From contig NMRA01000197.1 of the NCBI GenBank assembly GCA_002633005.1, forward strand, positions 587,476-626,957: DNA of 39,482 nt, given 5' to 3'. Source of the DNA: Phoronis australis. Taxonomy: Eukaryota; Phoronida; Phoronidae. This document shows, piece by piece, positions 21,986-33,309 of this stretch (its first letter is position 1; each line of letters begins with the position of its first letter). Both the position numbers and the translations under genes were made by a program. The notes beneath the pieces were generated by a model that saw only the letters and a program-made list of their open reading frames with translations, did no database searches and was not told the origin of the DNA.

Positions 21986-24029
21986 ACCTGCTTGTATTGG
22001 TAAATTTCACATTTTTTTCACAACTCATATCTAACAAAGGTGCCACTACGGACGATTTAACTATAAACGTCCCACGTCTGTTCTTAAAAGCCATGGAATT
22101 GCTAATAACAAGTAGAAATTGTCGATTTTACGAGGCGCAAGGAATTTTACCGAAAGTCGTTTCTTTCTGAGCTCTTTATTTTGAAAAATAAGCAAAAGCC
22201 AAGTATAATGTCAGATCCACAACAAAGGTTACACTCTGACGCTTTTCTGTGTGTAGCATTCGTACCAAAGTGGCCTCTATTTAAGCTGTTTATTGCAAAA
22301 TAAGGAACAATACAATTTGGGAAGAAAACAAACGAACGTAGAAGCCCATTCATACACAATTCACATTTTGTCAGCACCGTCATTGAAAGAAAATAAAACG
22401 GACACTCTAGAGTTATTACAGGCTTTTGGCTGGCTGCCGACGCACACCTAAGTGGAGACGAGTCCTTGCCTCACGTGAAAAAGCAAAGGGGTTTTGTAGC
22501 ATTCTCGACTCCTAAGCACTACTAATGATAACTGCAACTTAATTATGCAACAGATTTTTAATTAGTTAATTCGCAGCGAAAAAAATCCCGACATAGAAAG
22601 ATAGGACCAAAACCTCCAATTTTACAGTTTCTTCCCGAAATTAGCACTTGCAGGGAAGAACAAATCTGACTACAGATTCAGATTGCTCTTTCTTTCTAGG
22701 TTCTAAAGATTCCAAAGTAGGGAAAACATAAAAGAAGCAGGGGTGAAAAAGGTGGCTACCGGGGTATTCCCCTACCTCTTTGCAAAACTATGTCATATGC
22801 CCCCGAACAGTCCAGATACTCATATGCCTTTCACCTATAACCTTGCTTCTGAATCATACAGACAATACATATGTTATATGTCCGAAAGCGGATATTTAAA
22901 ACAGAGAAGAAGGCGTTCACGACTAGCGTGCAACTCTCTGGCATTCATGAAAGGAAACCAACGTTGACTCCCTAACAGGTCGAGATTGGGCAACTTGACC
23001 GGTTTGCACACTACAGAATCTGCCGTCTAAGATCAAAGACAACATGCTGTTGGGGTTAATTAAATCGCCGCAGGCTTCTAACGTTTTCATTCTCTAGACC
23101 ATCACAGACACATTACGGGTGACAATACTATTTTTAAATTTTTGTTTTAAAGTTTTAAGTAGCACATTTAAATAGTTCGAAAACTGGACAAGGAATGGCA
23201 CTTTTACATACTCAAACGTTTTTTAATGTTGCCACAACATATTCCTCATTAAATCTGCCGGGTGTGCAACATATTTGGGCCAGTTACCAAAACACCAGGC
23301 AGCAGTTTGAGGTAAGCCAAGTATCATCGTACAATTTTTGGCAGGATGACAAATATTACGCATGCTATGCCCGAAAACGAAAATATGCAGCAAATATTCT
23401 GACCATGATTAACTTTTAATGAATCTTCAAACATTTTGGAAAGTATTGGTTCATTACGAAAGCCAATTCTAGCGTGTAATATCTTAGCAATAGCAGCACA
23501 AACGCTTGCGCAAATGTCGTTCACTTCGTGCTTCAATTTCCGTCAACGTTTCGTTTGTTTTGGAAAGATGCACAAAGGCACGTGAGCAAGTTTTGAAACG
23601 CCATAATTGCCTTAGTGATGAGTAAAAAAACAGACCTTCATCATTTTGCTCTTCTCATGTGACTCGATTTTCAAAAAGAATAAAACGAGAGACTAGAACC
23701 TGCTGTGCTTTTAAACCATATCTAGAATTTGTTTCTGAATGCATGTGCAAGCGTAAAAAGAAATTATGTTCATTTTCTTAGTTGGTTAGAAATTAGCAAA
23801 AAGAATGTATTACATGCATTTAATTTTTGAGCACTTTATCCGTGAAAATTATGGTTTAGTACAATATTCTTCACCCGATGGGAAATTTCTTTGCAATGAT
23901 GAGAATTCATTCTGGAAAGCACTGTTAGTAGTTTTTCGCGTAATAACATAGGTCTTAATTCTTTGCATTTTTTATGAAATATTTTCCCAATTTATAATAT
24001 ACGGGGACGTGTAGATTTGTTCTAACGTG
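21986..24029 (+). repeat. Segmental duplication, copy 2
   Basis: Partner of 18946-21453 in direct orientation. It lacks the 500-bp (CA)n-bearing segment. It has a 20-bp insertion near 22021 (CTCATATCTAACAAAG region) and a few small indels relative to copy 1. Sequence continues past 24029 without interruption, showing that copy 1 was probably cut off by the gap rather than by a natural end. Confidence 0.85.
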
Positions 24030-24148
24030 CCACGTGGTCGGAGTCATTATCCGTACTTGAACTCTAAATTACCTCCGTAGTCGTATTGTGGTGAAATGTT
24101 GCGTGTTGCGGCCAACAGATGGCGCGCATGTAAAGTAACACACGAATA

Positions 24149-24192
24149 CCTCAACCAAGGAGTGTATACTACTACACTCCTTGCCTCAACCA
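24149..24192. repeat. Perfect 11-bp hairpin between direct repeats
   Basis: CAAGGAGTGTA (24156-24166) and TACACTCCTTG (24173-24183) form a perfect stem with a 6-base loop. CCTCAACCA flanks it on both sides (24149 and 24184). A palindrome between 9-bp direct repeats looks like the residue of a TIR transposon inside its target duplication. Confidence 0.5.
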
Positions 24193-24654
24193 ATAAAATA
24201 ACGTCTATTGAGTTGCAGCGTTGTGATTAACAACCAACAGATTACAATAAGTTGTGAGACTTACGGTTGGCTGATTGAGACGAGGCACCACTACTGGTGA
24301 AAGCACTAATCTACAGTGCCACTAGTCACCCGTAACATGTGTGTTAACTCTTCAACTAATCCCCTAGATCATGCGCCAGACTGGTTCGTTCGACTATCAG
24401 GCTGAGACCAATGCCCGTGTCTAAGTGTCAATACCTTAGGTTGTTACTCTTTACAGTTTCTTGATCACACGAAGTGTTCGTCTGAGTGGTTCCTGCCTTC
24501 GTAGTCTGGACTGACTTTATGCCTCTTCTACAGTGGTCTGGTGGTCCGACTATGGTGGTCTTTTTGGTATGCGGTCTTACTCTGCCTCGAGAGCCTGTGC
24601 TTTAAATACTATTTTGGTGGCATCGCGTGATGAACCCATATCCATACCTACATC

Positions 24655-25380
24655 TGCTTATAATCACAGGCGTCCTCATCTCCTGATCGTCCCCAATACA
24701 CTATAATACTACAAGGGTGAGGTAGGACACTCCCGACCAGAAATTCCACGGGTGCTTCACTTCAGCCGTCCGTAGCAAACACAAAACTCAATAAATTTAC
24801 ACAAAACGAAGTTCAACAAACCATGAGGAATTTTTCTTTCTTCCAATACTATTTACGATGTTCTGCTCCTCCGAATTTGCAAGAAATTCGCGGTCAAAGC
24901 ACAAAAATTTTCCCAAAAAGCCTCCTCAGACGGTTCGAGATCAAGGGCGGTACGGAATTATCCGATGAGTTACGGATGTACGGCAATTGCCGGTTCATCA
25001 AAAAAGGTTACGAATGGTCTGGCTGTGGGTGGAGTTATCGATGTCGTGACACTCCGTGACAAATCGGCAATTGCCGTACCGTCCTTGACCTCAAACCGTA
25101 CAAGGAGGCTCGATGCGTGGGCTTTTTGGGAACATTTTTGTGCTTTGACCGCAAATTTATTGCAATCTCGCTTGAAGCAGGACAACGTGAATGGCATTGG
25201 CAGAAAGAACAGTTGCTAATGGTTTGTTCAAACCTTGTTTTGTGTAAATTTATTGAGTTTTGTGTTTGATATGGACGCCTGACTGAAGTGAAGCACCCCG
25301 GAATTTATGGTCGGAAGTGTCACACCTTGTAGTACGTGTATTGGGGACGATCAGAAACTGAGGACGCCTGTGCTTATAAT
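24655..25380. repeat. Long imperfect palindrome (foldback), copy 1
   Basis: Arms of about 300 bp face each other around a centre of roughly 100 bp. Shared blocks, from outside in, are CACAGGCGTCCTCA, GATCGTCCCCAATACAC, GGTGCTTCACTTCAG, AAACACAAAACTCAATAAA, GCGGTCAAAGCACAAAAAT, CCCAAAAAGCC and GGACGGTACGG-like sequence. AATAAA occurs on both strands because of the symmetry. The apparent ORFs (up to 129 codons on either strand) follow from the palindrome. It may be a foldback element or part of the LTR of the retroelement to its right. Confidence 0.65.
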
Positions 25381-25795
25381 GAGTTAATTGGCTACTCCTG
25401 GAGAATTCTTACGTAATACTTCAAAGTTCTACCATATTGGCTTCTCCCTGATAATTCTTATGCAATGCTTGTAATAAGTTCTGCCATATTGGCTATTCCT
25501 ACAGCATTCCTGCATAATATTCGTAATAAAGTTTTGTAATATTAGCTAACCCTAACGAGGTATACCTGCATGCACTTTTGAAAACCTCAATTTGACGTGG
25601 AGGACATAGCCTCGCTATATTACACTCGCCCCTTTTGTTAAACCAAAAATTTACAAAATAAATTTTTTTGGACAACTGTACAATTCCCGACAGGATAAGG
25701 TTTCCATCAGGCAATCATTATACAATTACAGTGAGTAGCAACAAAGGAAGTCTTCAGTCTCTAAAGAATCGTTTAAACAAGTTAACAAACAAAAT
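24793..25795 (+). repeat. 1-kb tandem duplication, copy 1
   Basis: Nearly identical to 25797-26790, with a single N at 25796 exactly at the joint. It contains most of the palindrome, three degenerate units of about 52 bp (25388-25546, each with GGCTA(C/T)TCC and GAATTCTTA-like sequence), and the block with ACGTGGAGGACATAGCCTC that recurs at 28937-28990. Confidence 0.85.
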
Positions 25796-25796
25796 N

Positions 25797-26790
25797 AATT
25801 TACACAAAACTAAGTTCAACAAACCATGAGGATTGTTCTTTCTCCCAATACCATTTACGATGTTCTGCTCCTCCGAATTTACAAGAAATTCGCGGTCAGA
25901 GCACAAAAATTTTCCCAAAAAAGCCTCCTCAGACGGTTCGAGATCAGGGGCGGTACGGAATTATCCGATGAGTTACGGATGTACGGCAATTGCCGGTTCA
26001 TCAAAAAAGGTTACGAATGGTCTGGCTGTGGGTGGAGTTATCGATGTCGTGACACTCCGTGACAAATCGGCAATTGCCGTACCGTCCTTGACCTCAAACC
26101 GTACAAGGAGGCTCGATGCGTGGGCTTTTTGGGAACATTTTTGTGCTTTGACCGCAAATTTATTGCAATCTCGCTTGAAGCAGGACAACGTGAATGGCAT
26201 TGGCAGAAATAACAATTGCTAATGGTTTGTTCAAACCTTGTTTTGTGTAAATTTATTGAGTTTTGTGTTTGATATGGACGCCTGACTGAAGTGAAGCACC
26301 CCGGAATTTATGGTCGGGAGTGTCACACCTTTGTAGTACGTGTGTTGGGGACGATCAGAAACTGAGGACGCCTGTGCTTATAATGAGTTAATTGGCTACT
26401 CCCGGAGAATTCTTACATAATACTTCAAAGTTCTACCATATTGGCTTCTCCCTGATTATTCTTATGCAATACTTGTAATAAATTATGCCATATTGGCTAT
26501 TCCTACAGAATTCCTGCATAATATTCGTAATAAAGTTTTGTAACATTAGCTAACCCTAACGAGGTATACCTGCATGCACTTTTGAAAACCTCATAGCCTC
26601 GTTATATTACACTCGTCCCTTTTGTTAAACCAAAAATTTACAAAAATAAATATTTGGAGCAACTGTACAATTCCCGACAGGATAAGGTTTCTTTCAGGCA
26701 ATCATTATACAATTACAGAAATAAAGTGAGTATCAACAAAGGAAGTCTTCAGTCTCTAAAGAATCGTTTAAACAAGTTAACAAACAAAAT
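25797..26790 (+). repeat. 1-kb tandem duplication, copy 2
   Basis: Second copy, ending at AACAAACAAAAT like the first. It lacks the outer 138 bp of the left palindrome arm and has a roughly 20-bp deletion in the ACGTGGAGGACATAG block. Because the joint is an N, this may be a true duplication or two haplotypes placed in series. Confidence 0.8.
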
Positions 26791-26918
26791 TTCACATCGG
26801 AGTACTGATCCCTAAACTAGTCCAACTAAAATGAATATAAGGAAATCACATGTGCATATATTACTAAACCACACCTCGTGTTAACTAAAATTATAATTAT
26901 GTTATACCCCATCCCAAA

Positions 26919-27317
26919 TTAAACTAACTGTAAAGGGCGGACCCGCGGTGTCTGAAAGAAATCCGCCGCTAGCAGACTTTCTGGGACGTCTGCCACCGCT
27001 ATAGGCATGCGCCTTGAAGGTCGTCCCTCCGTCACCACTTCTACGAGGAATATGCCGACCACATCAGCTGTGCGGCCTCGATGGTCGTATTTTACTTGGA
27101 CGTATTCCATGCCCATTGCGCGTGGACCTCCCCACGCCTGGCAGGTGCACAAGAATCCCTCGTACGCACGGCCCCGTGCGTATTGGACCCCGGCAAAATC
27201 CCTCAGCGATAATACGATCATATCAGCAGTCGGGTTTGCTCTGAACACGACTCACAGGCCATCTACTGATGAGTCCGGCAGAGTTTTATAGATCAATTCC
27301 TGTTGCTGAGCTGCCAT
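26919..27317 (-). pseudogene. Accessory ORF 3' of the envelope-type relic
   Basis: A 133-codon frame starting MAAQQQELIYKTLPDSS at 27317, interrupted only by TGA at codon 22 (27252-27254, CTG TGA GTC) and ending after FFQTPRVRPLQLV. It is more GC-rich than its surroundings and has ordinary protein composition: VQYARGRAYEGFLC, MGMEYVQVKYDHRGR and VVGIFLVEVV suggest a small beta-rich domain. I do not recognise the family. Position and strand place it just downstream of the envelope-type pseudogene and upstream of the possible LTR, so it may be an accessory gene of that retroelement. The single stop looks like a C-to-T change at CGA, but could also be recoded; a host origin is not excluded. Confidence 0.5.
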
Positions 27318-27540
27318 CTTGTGCAATCTAGGTCCTGTAAAAGTCCCATATACTTTATATATTTAATGTATATCTTATGACAGTCTTGTATGTTAAAAAC
27401 CACCACCTTTCTTGCCAACCACCTAGTATACTATTGATTGTCTGTTAGACGGAGGTTTCTTTCTGGCCCTCTCCACTGTTCGGATCCAAGGCGGGATACA
27501 TACGTCAGACGAATTGCTGCATCCGGATGAGTTTGCCATT

Positions 27541-28870
27541 CTACTGGACCGATACGGTCGAGTGATCGTCAGCACTGGGTTTCTCCCCAACCGGCGATGT
27601 CTGTCGGGCGTCGTTCTGTGCGCTCATAAGTGCGAGCTCTGGTGGTGCACTGGCAATTGTGTGTCCATCACTGGTTAACACAGGCTGATACTGTTTAAAT
27701 ATGGCATGTGCAATTTGTCTTCGTCTTAAGAAGACAATTAACCCCAAAATCAAAAGCGATGCTGCAATTCCCAGAGCGATATATAACCAAAATTCGTTAT
27801 CGGGGTCAATGGAATTTCCAAATCTCGTAAATCAGTGACAAAACCGCCCAGGGGAATTTCGGGTAAGTGAGCGAGGCGTGGCGGCATTTTTACTTCCACG
27901 TGTTCAGGAAAAGCTGCTACATAAGGGGACCATTTCGTGAAGGATTCCTTCCGAATTCTTAGAACTCGGGTGAAACTATCAGGATGCTCATATCTAGATT
28001 CCCTGTGAAAAGTTCCCAAAAGGGCCATGGTTGGGTGTGTGGCCTGGCACCCATACTCAACGTGTATCAAATCTCGTTATTAACTACAGCGTACCAGCTA
28101 GACTTCAGATATATGGTATGCGGTAAAGCTTCATTCGATCTAATGAAAACGCGGTAAAACCTTTTGATAGCATCGTCAAACTTCATGAATAGCGAGCCAC
28201 CACACAATCTTTGCTCAAATTGACCGGGTGTAACGGCTGTCGGTTCTCACAAAAACTAAGTGTAGAGCACGCCTTCATGTTGTCGTAATCTAGTAAGGCA
28301 TAGGACGTTTCTTCAGGGCTTATGGCTAATGCTGCCGCCTCCAATGATCACTTTGTCAAAATGTGAGATCGGTTGGAATTGGGGAAGGGAGCCGGCAGGT
28401 TATGAATGTGAAATAACTCCATCCGTGCATAAGTATCAATTAATGATATCCGAAATGTAAGCAAAACTCTTCCGTTTTCCCACGCAGTATTGGAACAACT
28501 CCGTGTCAGGATCGAAAGGTAATTTCAAATGGCGTGGAATATTCATTCGTATATCCTTTAATATTTTACGTAATGCTTGCGGTTGAACCACCGCTAGAGT
28601 AACAGTCCCAGAGACACTATTCCTATTTGACTTTCGATGTGAGCTAAATAGCCTCAAGCTTTTTATGCTGCTAATTTCAGATGGTTTAAAATACGTTCTA
28701 AATGCATGTAACTTTGGGTGAAGACAGATAAATCTCGTATTTCGTCTTGTATAGCATATCAGTCACGTTGTTAAGACGTTGTTCTATCTCATAAGTCGAA
28801 AGAATCAAATCATTCAACGTTTCCCTGTTTCTATTCACTTCGGTTCTAGTGGCTTTCATTAGTTACTTGT
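27541..28870 (-). pseudogene. Decayed retroelement envelope-type glycoprotein gene
   Basis: Fragments of one membrane glycoprotein follow in order on the minus strand but in shifting frames. First is a coiled-coil-like part (about 28860-28660). Next comes a segment with LRKILKDIRMNIPRHLKLPF (28657-28436), then a block with several Cys (28441-28183, with an internal TGA at 28348-28350) and a further Cys-containing frame (28070-27750). Last is a membrane anchor with ILGLIVFLRRR followed by a cytoplasmic tail of about 60 residues ending at 27541. At least four frameshifts and two internal stops make it non-functional. The layout matches envelope-like proteins of animal Gypsy/BEL-type LTR elements. 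The N-terminal region and the gag and pol genes are missing; the sequence breaks off near 28930 into a copy of the 25.6-kb block. Confidence 0.65.
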
Positions 28871-28936
28871 TTCAAGGCTTTAGTGGCGATTTTTTTGATT
28901 CGTCACTATCATATCGATTGTTTCTCTGACAGCTTT

Positions 28937-28990
28937 AACTTTTGAAAACCTAAATTGGACGTGGAGGACATAGCCTCATTATATTACAAT
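28937..28990 (+). repeat. Fragment of the 25.6-kb block
   Basis: Matches 25575-25627: ACTTTTGAAAACCT, then AATT-GACGTGGAGGACATAG, then CCTC-TATATTACA. It lies where the envelope-type relic breaks off, so the same sequence flanks the relic on both sides in the same orientation, as LTR pieces would. Confidence 0.6.
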
Positions 28991-29398
28991 ATGCTCACAA
29001 TGTGATACTTATTATTGTGTGATTGTGTGGTGGAGTACATAACGGTTTTCGTGGATTAATATATAATCCTTGCTTGCATTCAAGATTGAATTCGAAATCT
29101 CAAATTTGAACTCGAATTTGTAGCCCAAATTTAGCGGCCATCAAGTTCAAATTCGGATTATTAACAAGTCTGAGTATACGACGCTAGTCTTAAACACACA
29201 CCCTTAGAGGCTTATCGCGAACGGTACTAATGAAAATAAGACATAACAAAAATTGAAAGTTCGAGTTTCGAGATTAAATCCTAGATCCTGAGGTCTAAAT
29301 CGCACAACCACCTAAAACATGCTAATCACCAGCAGCCTGACACGCGGGCCTCAGGTGCACGTGTACACCAATGATCAAGCGTGCTGTGACGATACAGC

Positions 29399-29405
29399 TA
29401 TAAAA
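29399..29405 (+). promoter_or_regulatory. TATA-like box
   Basis: TATAAAA about 108 bp upstream of the ATG at 29507, a spacing close to that at 10619/10710. Confidence 0.3.
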
Positions 29406-29506
29406 TGCTTTAACGTCTATCTATCACGAGCTGTTCGTTACCTGCTGTTTGACAGCAATTAACCCACAACGGCATGTACACTTAATTTAGACTGTTGAAG
29501 TTAATA

Positions 29507-29545
29507 ATGACGTGTCGCATCATAGTTATTCTTTCGGTGACAAAG
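29507..29545 (+). CDS. Weak candidate first exon (signal-like)
   Basis: The ATG at 29507 gives MTCRIIVILSVTK, a short basic-then-hydrophobic start, ending at the strong donor AAAG|GTAGGT at 29546 in phase 0. Together with the TATA-like box this has the form of a secreted-protein first exon, but 13 residues are too few to judge, and no downstream exon is recognised. Confidence 0.22.
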
Positions 29546-32085
29546 GTAGGTTTTTTCCTAGAGCTTGTACACAGTGCAAATCATTAGTTTTCAGCCTATT
29601 TAAGGATAAAATTCTTGTTTTTTGCCTGAAATGCTTTATAACATGTGCTATTTCTTCAATATTTTTGCAACGAAACTAGTGAAAAACGTGTCGCGTGGTG
29701 TCGCGCATTATCTTACGCCTGTTCAAATGTTGCGGAAATGACGCAAGAAATTTGAATAGTAAAGGATGTGGATGGCACACGTGCACAAGAGACTGTGCGT
29801 ACATGTACGTTGTGCTTCAGTTGTTACTTACCAGAAACTAGGTCGCAAGCTCGTCGCATAGCTATCGGTATACAGGCGCATCCATTGTTTACGTTGTTTT
29901 TCTGTTTTACAATAAAGAGAATAGTAAGCGTTTAGCGGTAACCGGCTGATGTGCCACCTGCATTGTTATATTCAAAAATGACGCAACAAAAGAAAACAAT
30001 AGTAGAGTCCCATAGACGATAACCATGCGCCGTGTTTACGCCCGTCGCATGGATCTCGCAAGTTTAACAATAGCTTGCGACCGCTCCATTTGACTATAAT
30101 TTCACCTGGAAACCGCGGCTGGAAACGAGGAAGACGAAAAAAGAAAGGGTGTGGATATTAGACTGAATATTTGACTTTCGTGTTGGTTTTCAGCTTCTAA
30201 TTGTTTTTTTTTTCCGTTGTTTTGGTTCCAATTGAAAAAATCAGTCTCGTCTACCAACAGCACCGTAGAGGCTACCATTATGCAGTCTCGTGACAAAACG
30301 TTTCCCTCTGATTGGTTCAATCCAAACCAATCCTGAAACATAACTTTGAATGGTTTTCAATAGCATTATGTATGTTTTCAAAAACGTGATGCAATCACAA
30401 TGTTTATAGTGATATTTTACAAATGTTTCATAAATGTTGTACTGATTTTGTCAGAAAATGTTTCATAGTTATGCAAATATTTCAGTTGCTGCTGCCAGAC
30501 ATATCTATCGTACAAGGTAAAACGTTTGAATTGATTTCAAGTTCAGTACTTGCAGGGTTTGTTTCAAAGGTGGTGGGTCTCGATTTACCAGACAAAATTT
30601 CCAAAAATCAATGAAAACACGAACCAAATTCATACATGTTAGTGTTCAGGGGGAGATTCCTAATGCTAATTTTGTTGTGTATCTTTCGAACTTTAGTTCT
30701 ACAGAAAAGACCACAATGTAAACAAAATATTCGTCAAACGAATGATTTAAGCTTGAGAAATAGTTCCCTGTTTCAGAAAGATGACTTTAGTTTGATATGT
30801 TCTCAGGGTGTGTGGCGACCAAAAGGATATCATGAAAGGGTAATAATTTCCACAAATTTGTCTCAAATTTCTCTTGCCATGACCGCGTCCAGAGGACCTA
30901 AAACGGAGTCGTCATTGGCTTTGAATAGGGCAAAACTGATGTCCTCGAGGCGGCGACACTGCTCGGAACTTATTTGTATTGTGTCGTAGATAAGCTCAAA
31001 TATTTTCACCGTATTCTGAACAAACAATGTCAAAATGCTAACATTCTATTTGGTTTTGTTTTCATCTTCACGGCTTTAAGACACTACTTGTATAATGATT
31101 ACTCCGGGTGGATTTTCTGAAGCTTGACGCGGTCAAGGGCTAATATCCGTAAATGAAAAGCAAATTTTGCCGATTTTCTTAGCACTGTATGAATGCAAAC
31201 TCGATCACACTACGTTTTCATGGTTAAATGTATAACCCTTATGCACTTAATGGCACCAGCATTAAAGTTATACGTTGGAAATTGAACTCAAAATTTCGAG
31301 TTCAAACTCGAGTTTATAAACCGATTCCATGGATCACATGGAAGCTCTATTCCTATGATTATGGGATACTTGTATCGATCGGTGAAATTCCGGTGTGACG
31401 GAATCTCGCTATTACTAAATATTCAGTAAAAATATACCACAAGTGAAAAAATTCAAAGAATTTGTGGTCACTATGCTTAGACTCAAAACTTAACCAATCA
31501 CTCAGCACAAAACGTGTAATCGAAGCGTGCCACCCAATTGGTATTCGTAAAATTTCGAGTCAAGTTTCGAGTGCAGAGATTAGACAACGCTGCACACATA
31601 CTACAAACGCTGTAAAAGTTTCGACTAGAGGCGTGGCTCGTCACTGAAATTTATTACATGATTTAGGCTGCTTGAAACTCAACAGCGGTTAATATATCCA
31701 AGTCAATAATATGGACCGATCCCGAGAATTCAATAAAGCGTCTTGTAAGAAAAACAAGATCTCCTGAGATTCCGCGAGATATCGCCTTGCACTTTCAATG
31801 AGAGCACGGGATCTCAGCTAGAAATTTCTCCCCGGATACTCTGATTGAACTCGACCCAGGTTATCTACGGACTGAGGGAGAGGAACATTACTTCCCCGAA
31901 GTTCACATAATCTAATGTGCCATTGAGATTGGTGTATATTTGTTTTTTACACAACCTCTTATACCCTCTGATGCTTTTTGCCTTTGGCTTCATCGTCTGA
32001 TAGATTGGTATATTTTTTCACTTTCATGTACTTCATTAACTTGCCTCTGTTCTTAATCACTTCTGCAGCGTTCAAAGGAAAAAAT
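29546..32085. other. No gene recognised
   Basis: Short ORFs such as 30423-30614 and 30636-30989 (plus) have no motifs. TCGAGTT/AACTCGA-type words recur at 29080-29160, 29255-29275 and 31280-31320, but do not form a clean repeat. Confidence 0.45.
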
Positions 32086-33309
32086 CTGTATTCTGTGCCT
32101 TATTATTCTGTATGCAGTTCCTTATTATTCTGTATGCAGTTCCTTATTATTCTGTATGCGGTGCCTTGTTATTCTGTATGCAGTGTCTTATTATTCTGTA
32201 TGCTGTGCCTTATTATTCTGTATGCAGTGCCTTATTATTCTGTATGCGGTGCCTTATTATTCTGTATGCAGTGTCTTATTATTCTGTATGCAGTGCCTTA
32301 TTATTCTGTATGCAGTGCCTTATTATTCTGTATGCAGTGCCTTATTATTCTGTATGCAGTGTCTTATTATTCTGTATGCAGTGTCTTATTATTCTGTATG
32401 CAGTGCCTTATTATTCTGTATGCAGTGCCTTATTATTCTGTATGCAGTGTCTTATTATTCTGTATGCAGTGTCTTATTATTCTGTATGCAGTGCCTTATT
32501 ATTCTGTATGCAGTGCCTTATTATTCTGTATGCAGTGTCTTATTATTCTGTATGCAGTGTCTTATTATTCTGTATGCAGTGCCTTATTATTCTGTATGCT
32601 GTGCCTTATTATTCTGTATGCTGTGCCTTATTATTCTGTATGCAGTGCCTTATTATTCTGTATGCTGTGCCTTATTATTCTGTATGCAGTGTCTTATTAT
32701 TCTGTATGCAGTGTCTTATTATTCTGTATGCAGTGCCTTATTATTCTGTATGCAGTGCCTTATTATTCTGTATGCAGTGCCTTATTATTCTGTATGCAGT
32801 GTCTTATTATTCTGTATGCAGTGCCTTATTATTCTGTATGCAGTGCCTTATTATTCTGTATGCAGTGCCTTATTATTCTGTATGCAGTGTCTTATTATTC
32901 TGTATGCAGTGCCTTATTATTCTGTATGCAGTGCCTTATTATTCTGTATGCAGTGCCTTATTATTCTGTATGCAGTGTCTTATTATTCTGTATGCAGTGC
33001 CTTATTATTCTGTATGCAGTGCCTTATTATTCTGTATGCAGTGCCTTATTATTCTGTATGCAGTGTCTTATTATTCTGTATGCAGTGCCTTATTATTCTG
33101 TATGCAGTGCCTTATTATTCTGTATGCTGTGCCTTATTATTCTGTATGCTGTGCCTTATTATTCTGTATGCAGTGCCTTATTATTCTGTATGCTGTGCCT
33201 TATTGTTCTGTATGCTGTGCCTTATTATTCTGTATACAGTGCCTTATTATTCTGTATGCTGTGCCTTATTGTTCTGTATGCTGTGCCTTATTATTCTGTA
33301 TGCAGTGCG
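32086..33309. repeat. 22-bp minisatellite, about 55 units
   Basis: The unit is CTTATTATTCTGTATGCAGTGC, very homogeneous, varying mainly at three sites (GTGCC/GTGTC, GCAGT/GCTGT, rare GCGGT). Since 22 is one more than a multiple of three and the unit has no stop in any plus frame, all three plus frames stay open for 390-450 codons and give the same 22-residue repeat in shifted register. Variants form a higher-order period of four units (88 bp): one GTGTC and three GTGCC units, repeated four times at about 32795-33070. There is no spacer sequence, so it is not a CRISPR array. Confidence 0.95.

Noticed and set aside
20749-23536. 70-codon minus-strand ORF present in both duplication copies (20749-20961 and 23324-23536)
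   Set aside because: Of the few differences between copies, nearly all change the amino acid, so there is no sign of protein-level constraint.
25826-26222. 78-129-codon ORFs on both strands of the duplicated palindrome
   Set aside because: The same frames recur on both strands because of inverted symmetry and again by tandem duplication. There is no motif and no start context.
30102-30341. 79-codon minus-strand ORF starting near a CCAAT-rich patch
   Set aside because: No recognisable motif. The CCAAT words are part of an inverted TTGGTT repeat.
30636-30989. 117-codon ORF with a hydrophobic start
   Set aside because: The hydrophobic stretch could be a signal peptide, but there is no promoter element and the rest shows no domain.
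32086-33309. CRISPR array
   Set aside because: The 22-bp units are contiguous without spacers, and the context is eukaryotic.
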